A DNA stretch of 64,000 nucleotides, from the NCBI GenBank assembly GCA_023630585.1, contig CM042539.1, forward strand, positions 28,629,755 through 28,693,754, written 5' to 3'. Both the position numbers and the translations under genes were made by a program. The notes below the pieces were generated by a model. It was given only the letters and a program-made list of their open reading frames with translations, was not told the DNA's origin and did no database searches. The stretch is from Cranoglanis bouderius. Its lineage: Eukaryota; Chordata; Actinopteri; Siluriformes; Cranoglanididae. Each line of letters opens with the position of its first letter. Positions within the stretch are counted from its first letter, which is position 1. This document shows positions 60,700 to 64,000 of the stretch, piece after piece.

Positions 60700-61380
60700 A
60701 ACACACACTATACACATAAACACCACAGCACTGCTGCTGAATCCTGCACTCTGATTGGTCAGAAGGTGTTGATTATTTTTCTAGAACAGCAGCTCTGACA
60801 ATAGTGCAGGTTTATATTAATGCAATCATTCTAATAGTTATCGTTTCTATAGCAACAGCTCGTTCACAGGGGCTCATACAGCGGACGCTCGCGTGTTTGT
60901 GTGTGTGTGTGTGTGTGTGTGTTTGCACAGCATGGATGAATCTCGGCTTCTCTTCCGTTTACACACACTGATCCACACATTACAGAGTCATAAACCTCCT
61001 CAAACAATCCGCCAGATGTTATAACACCTTTATACGCCTTCACACACTTGCTGGAGAGACCGGAAACGGTATAATGACGTCACAAAACCGGATACTATAG
61101 TGTATTTTCATATATTAACCAAGTATTTTCATATTTTCATATATTAACCAAGTATTTAACCAAGTATTTTCATGTATTAACCAATGGATAAAATGAATCA
61201 GGAAATGAAACCTTTTAGTATAAGGTAAAAAGCGGGCCAGGTTAGTGTATGATCTCTTGTCTCACCACCTGTACCACTCTGTACTGTCTTTAGCTGAAAG
61301 TGCAGCTTGAAACTTTTTTAAAAAATACACTGATAGACGTCGCGCCACGCTTGTTTATGAGATCCATAGAATGAAACATA
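59145..61380. other. upstream flank of gramd1a
   Basis: 59,145-59,460 is CpG-rich and open, and is the likely promoter and 5' UTR of the distal gramd1a transcript. Beyond that come A-runs at 59,482-59,512 and 59,682-59,702, CT and CA runs at 60,665-60,708, and a GT run at 60,897-60,922. No further gene is recognised. Confidence 0.4.
60748..60898 (+). mobile_element. non-autonomous inverted-repeat element, copy 7 (left arm only)
   Basis: 'ctctgattggtcagaaggtgttgattatttttctagaacagcagctctgacaatagtgcaggtttatattaatgc...atcgtttctatagcaacagctcgttcacaggggc' is the left arm in full, cut off by a GT microsatellite. Confidence 0.65.
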
Positions 61381-61600
61381 ATTGTGGCGAGCTGCCAGAG
61401 GTGTGATTAAAGAAAAAAATGGGGAAAACCCCACTCTGAATGAGATCATTGCCTTAGAAAGGTATAAAAACTGATGCATTGACTGTATTTGTCAGATGGT
61501 CTGCAGTCATCTCGGCTTTATGGTGTTTCAATAAAGTCTGATTTTTGACATCTTAAACCCCGGACTCTCGAATACTTTTTTTTTTCATAGAATAACCAAA
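61380..61600 (+). mobile_element. candidate solo LTR fragment
   Basis: TATAAA at 61,463-61,468 is followed about 65 bp later by AATAAA at 61,530-61,535 and then 'gtctgatttttgacatcttaaaccccggactctcg', an arrangement like U3-R-U5 of a retroviral-type long terminal repeat (TATA box, short R with the polyadenylation signal, then U5). No gag, pol or primer-binding site is seen next to it, and I could not fix the TG...CA ends or a target duplication. It could also be an unrelated promoter-like sequence. Confidence 0.35.
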
Positions 61601-64000
61601 ACATTTTCCACAATAACACGTAAGAAAAACCACCAACTTCATACACCTTCATTAATTACACTCTCCCTTATACAGGGAAATCCCACTAAATAGCGCAGTG
61701 TAATATCGCGAGATTTCTGCTGAACACGCTATAAATGATTTATTACACATTTATCCTCCTACCTCCCGTTTGATGAATGAGCCCCGTGTCCGTGATCCTG
61801 CTCGGCTTCATAAACTCTGCGTTGTGTGATGCGATTAAAATCCACTTTATCACAGGAACACATGAGCATCCTCTAACCCAGTACGCTCCCTTTAACTCCC
61901 TTTAGCTTAGCACAGCTAACACTGTTTATTATCTAATATTATCATTTACCTAAAACTATTTCTACACTAAAAGTATTCTCTCTCTTTAAAAAAAAAAGGG
62001 GAAAAAAGCACCGTTTAAATAAAACAATAAAAGTCCTCTCTTACGCAGTGCACGAAAATATATTAAAGCAAAAAATAAACAGACAAAATATAAAACATTA
62101 TAGATTATTATTATTATTATTATTAGCAGCAGCAGCGTCGCTACTTAGCATAACGAGCACAACTAGCATAACTAGCATAAAGAACCCCCAGCCAGCTGGT
62201 TAGCTAAGTTAGCTAGCTTAGGCTAAATAATGGAAAAAATAAAATGAGAGCCGCTCAATGCTAGCAGCCTTAGCGCTAGCTATTTACATTAAACAGAAAC
62301 ATATCGTTACTATTTATTTATAAAAGTAATCTTTAAAACACATATCGATTTAAAAGGAAAAAACGTTATTATTTTCTAGCTAAGTATTAAACAAAGCGAT
62401 ATAGCATCGAAATGCAGAGTCTCTGTTGAAGTCGAACAAAAGTTTAACATTGCCGGGGGGAAACAGAGACTCATACTAAATGTTTACAGCGCATATCAAG
62501 TGTCAGCGACGACTCCGTTTAAAAATATAACTATTCGAGACCTTTAACGTCAATAACTTTCGAGCTGAAAGTTGAAAAGTGGAAATATATGCTTTGGTAC
62601 TGGGAAGCAGAGTTATATAGCACCCCTTCTTGTCAGAACTTTATGGTACAGTCGAGAACGTGAACGCGGAGAGAAAAAGTAACGGGTGTTCCTTACAGCC
62701 AGGCGCGTGCACGAGACGAGTGCAAGAGAGAACAGCAAACTGCTGTGTTTTTTTTTCCCTCCCCCAACATCTAATATACAGGATTTTACATTTTCTGTAG
62801 GATCTGATTATCTATTTAGAGTCTAAGGAAGTTATATATTCATATTTTAATGTCACACATGTCTATTAAAAAGAGTTTTATTATTTTAGGGACGAAAATA
62901 AAGGGATAACAGACACCAAGAAATCATGCTAATAACAGACAATAACAGGATTCATTATTATCATGTGAGGAGGTGATAATGAAATTATTTACTTACTGAT
63001 AGAGCCAGGTTCGATGTGTATTAAATTAAAACGCAATATTGGTCAATTTAAATGTCCTGCATGTATGATAACTGTTTCAAGAAGATTAGATTAGATTAGA
63101 TTAGATTAGATTCAACTTTATTGTCATTACCCATGTATAAATACAAGGTAACGAAATGCAGTTTAGCATCCAATCAGAAGTGCAAGAGCCTTAGAAGGTC
63201 TACATCACAATAAAATACATACAAATAAGAGAACATAGTAGGCTATTTAATAATTCTCAGCAGGTACGGAGATGACAGTTTACTTTTCATTGCTTAATTT
63301 CAGTGTGTATTCAGTTAGAACTTAATATTGGCACTCAGCTAATAGTTTTACATTTATATTTCTGCTTTCATACTGTCATCCTGCACTACATTTCAACACC
63401 GTTGTATTTTATTTATTATTTCTTTTATTATTTGTACCGTTTGTCATGTTATAAATACTTTATTTACTATAATAGAGTTATATACTATTATTACTATATT
63501 ATACTATATAATATAATCTAATATGTTATATTTGTTATATGATATGTATTATATTATATAATTATAATATAATATATAGCCTATATATAATATATATTAC
63601 TATATAGTATATATTTACTATTATAGAGTTATAAATAGTCAGTTTACTTTTCTGTCATAATTATTATTATTTTCTTTTCTGTATTTTCTGCTGCAGCGCC
63701 TGTGAAGAGCATGTAAACTAAGAATCTCATTGTATGAGGAAGCTTGTGCATGTAAATAATAAAGTTCTTGAATCCTAAATACTGAATATTGGAGTTTAAG
63801 TCACATTTATACAAGAAGAAATGGCAGATTGTTGATTGTTGGCTTTATTAAGGTTAAAACTAGATTAACATTTTTGACTAATCTCTACTGTGGTTTATCT
63901 TTTAGCTCGTCTTAATACAATCCGGATGTTGTTAAAAACGTTAAGAGATTATTATAACTTTTTGCCTAATTTTTCAATAAAGATTTTGATTAAAATTGCA
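61601..64000. other. gene-free AT-rich tail of the window with retroposon tails
   Basis: Contains an ATT run at 62,106-62,125, a 'gattagattagatta' run at 63,085-63,111 followed by 'caactttattgtcattacccatgta...aacgaaatgcagttt', a phrase known from fish retroposon 3' ends, very AT-rich sequence at 63,400-63,620, and 'gaatctcattgtatgaggaagc...aataataaagttcttgaatcc' at 63,722-63,777. No exon or RNA gene is recognised. Confidence 0.45.

Overview
The window is nuclear DNA of a ray-finned (teleost) fish. Evidence: multi-exon genes with GT-AG introns, vertebrate proteins of the usual length, dense CA/GT/GA microsatellites, Tc1-type transposons with TA target duplications and LINE tails typical of fish. 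The style of one dispersed 'TTGATTGGTCAGAAGG..' inverted-repeat family resembles what I associate with catfishes; that last step is a weak inference.

Layout. 1-2.5 kb: repeats. 2,510-4,439 (+): an unrecognised two-exon gene (122 aa as modelled), convergent with psmc4. 5,258-11,049 (-): complete 11-exon psmc4, the 26S proteasome ATPase Rpt3, 418 codons, with a palindromic CRE just upstream of its start. 11.2-12.0 kb: dead RTE-like LINE 3' end. 15,713-30,130 (+): complete 5-exon scn1b, the sodium-channel beta-1 subunit (222 aa), with a 12.3-kb first intron holding a dead Tc1 copy and a 75-bp satellite-like array. 30.3-32.0 kb: a deleted Tc1-like element and a 15-bp minisatellite. 32-38.4 kb: gene-free. 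38,787-59,144 (-): complete gramd1a (Aster-A, ER cholesterol transfer protein), 20 coding exons from the distal start, with two alternative first exons, a 12-nt exon inside the transmembrane segment, a 21-nt exon and one GC-AG intron. 59.1-64 kb: gene-free, with a candidate solo LTR and LINE tails.

The three recognised genes have unrelated jobs: protein degradation, membrane excitability and sterol transport. psmc4 and scn1b are divergent, 4.7 kb apart; scn1b and gramd1a are tail to tail. SCN1B next to GRAMD1A is a known vertebrate linkage, which supports both names. All exon models were built by hand from splice signals, reading phase and remembered family sequence; summed coding lengths are exact multiples of three (1,257 nt psmc4; 669 nt scn1b; 2,619 and 2,250 nt for the two gramd1a forms).

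No bacterial-type system, CRISPR array or new defence locus is present. The most interesting items are gene-structural: the dual N-termini, microexon and GC donor of gramd1a; the read-through ends of scn1b introns 3 and 4; and two Tc1 copies sharing the same inactivating lesions.
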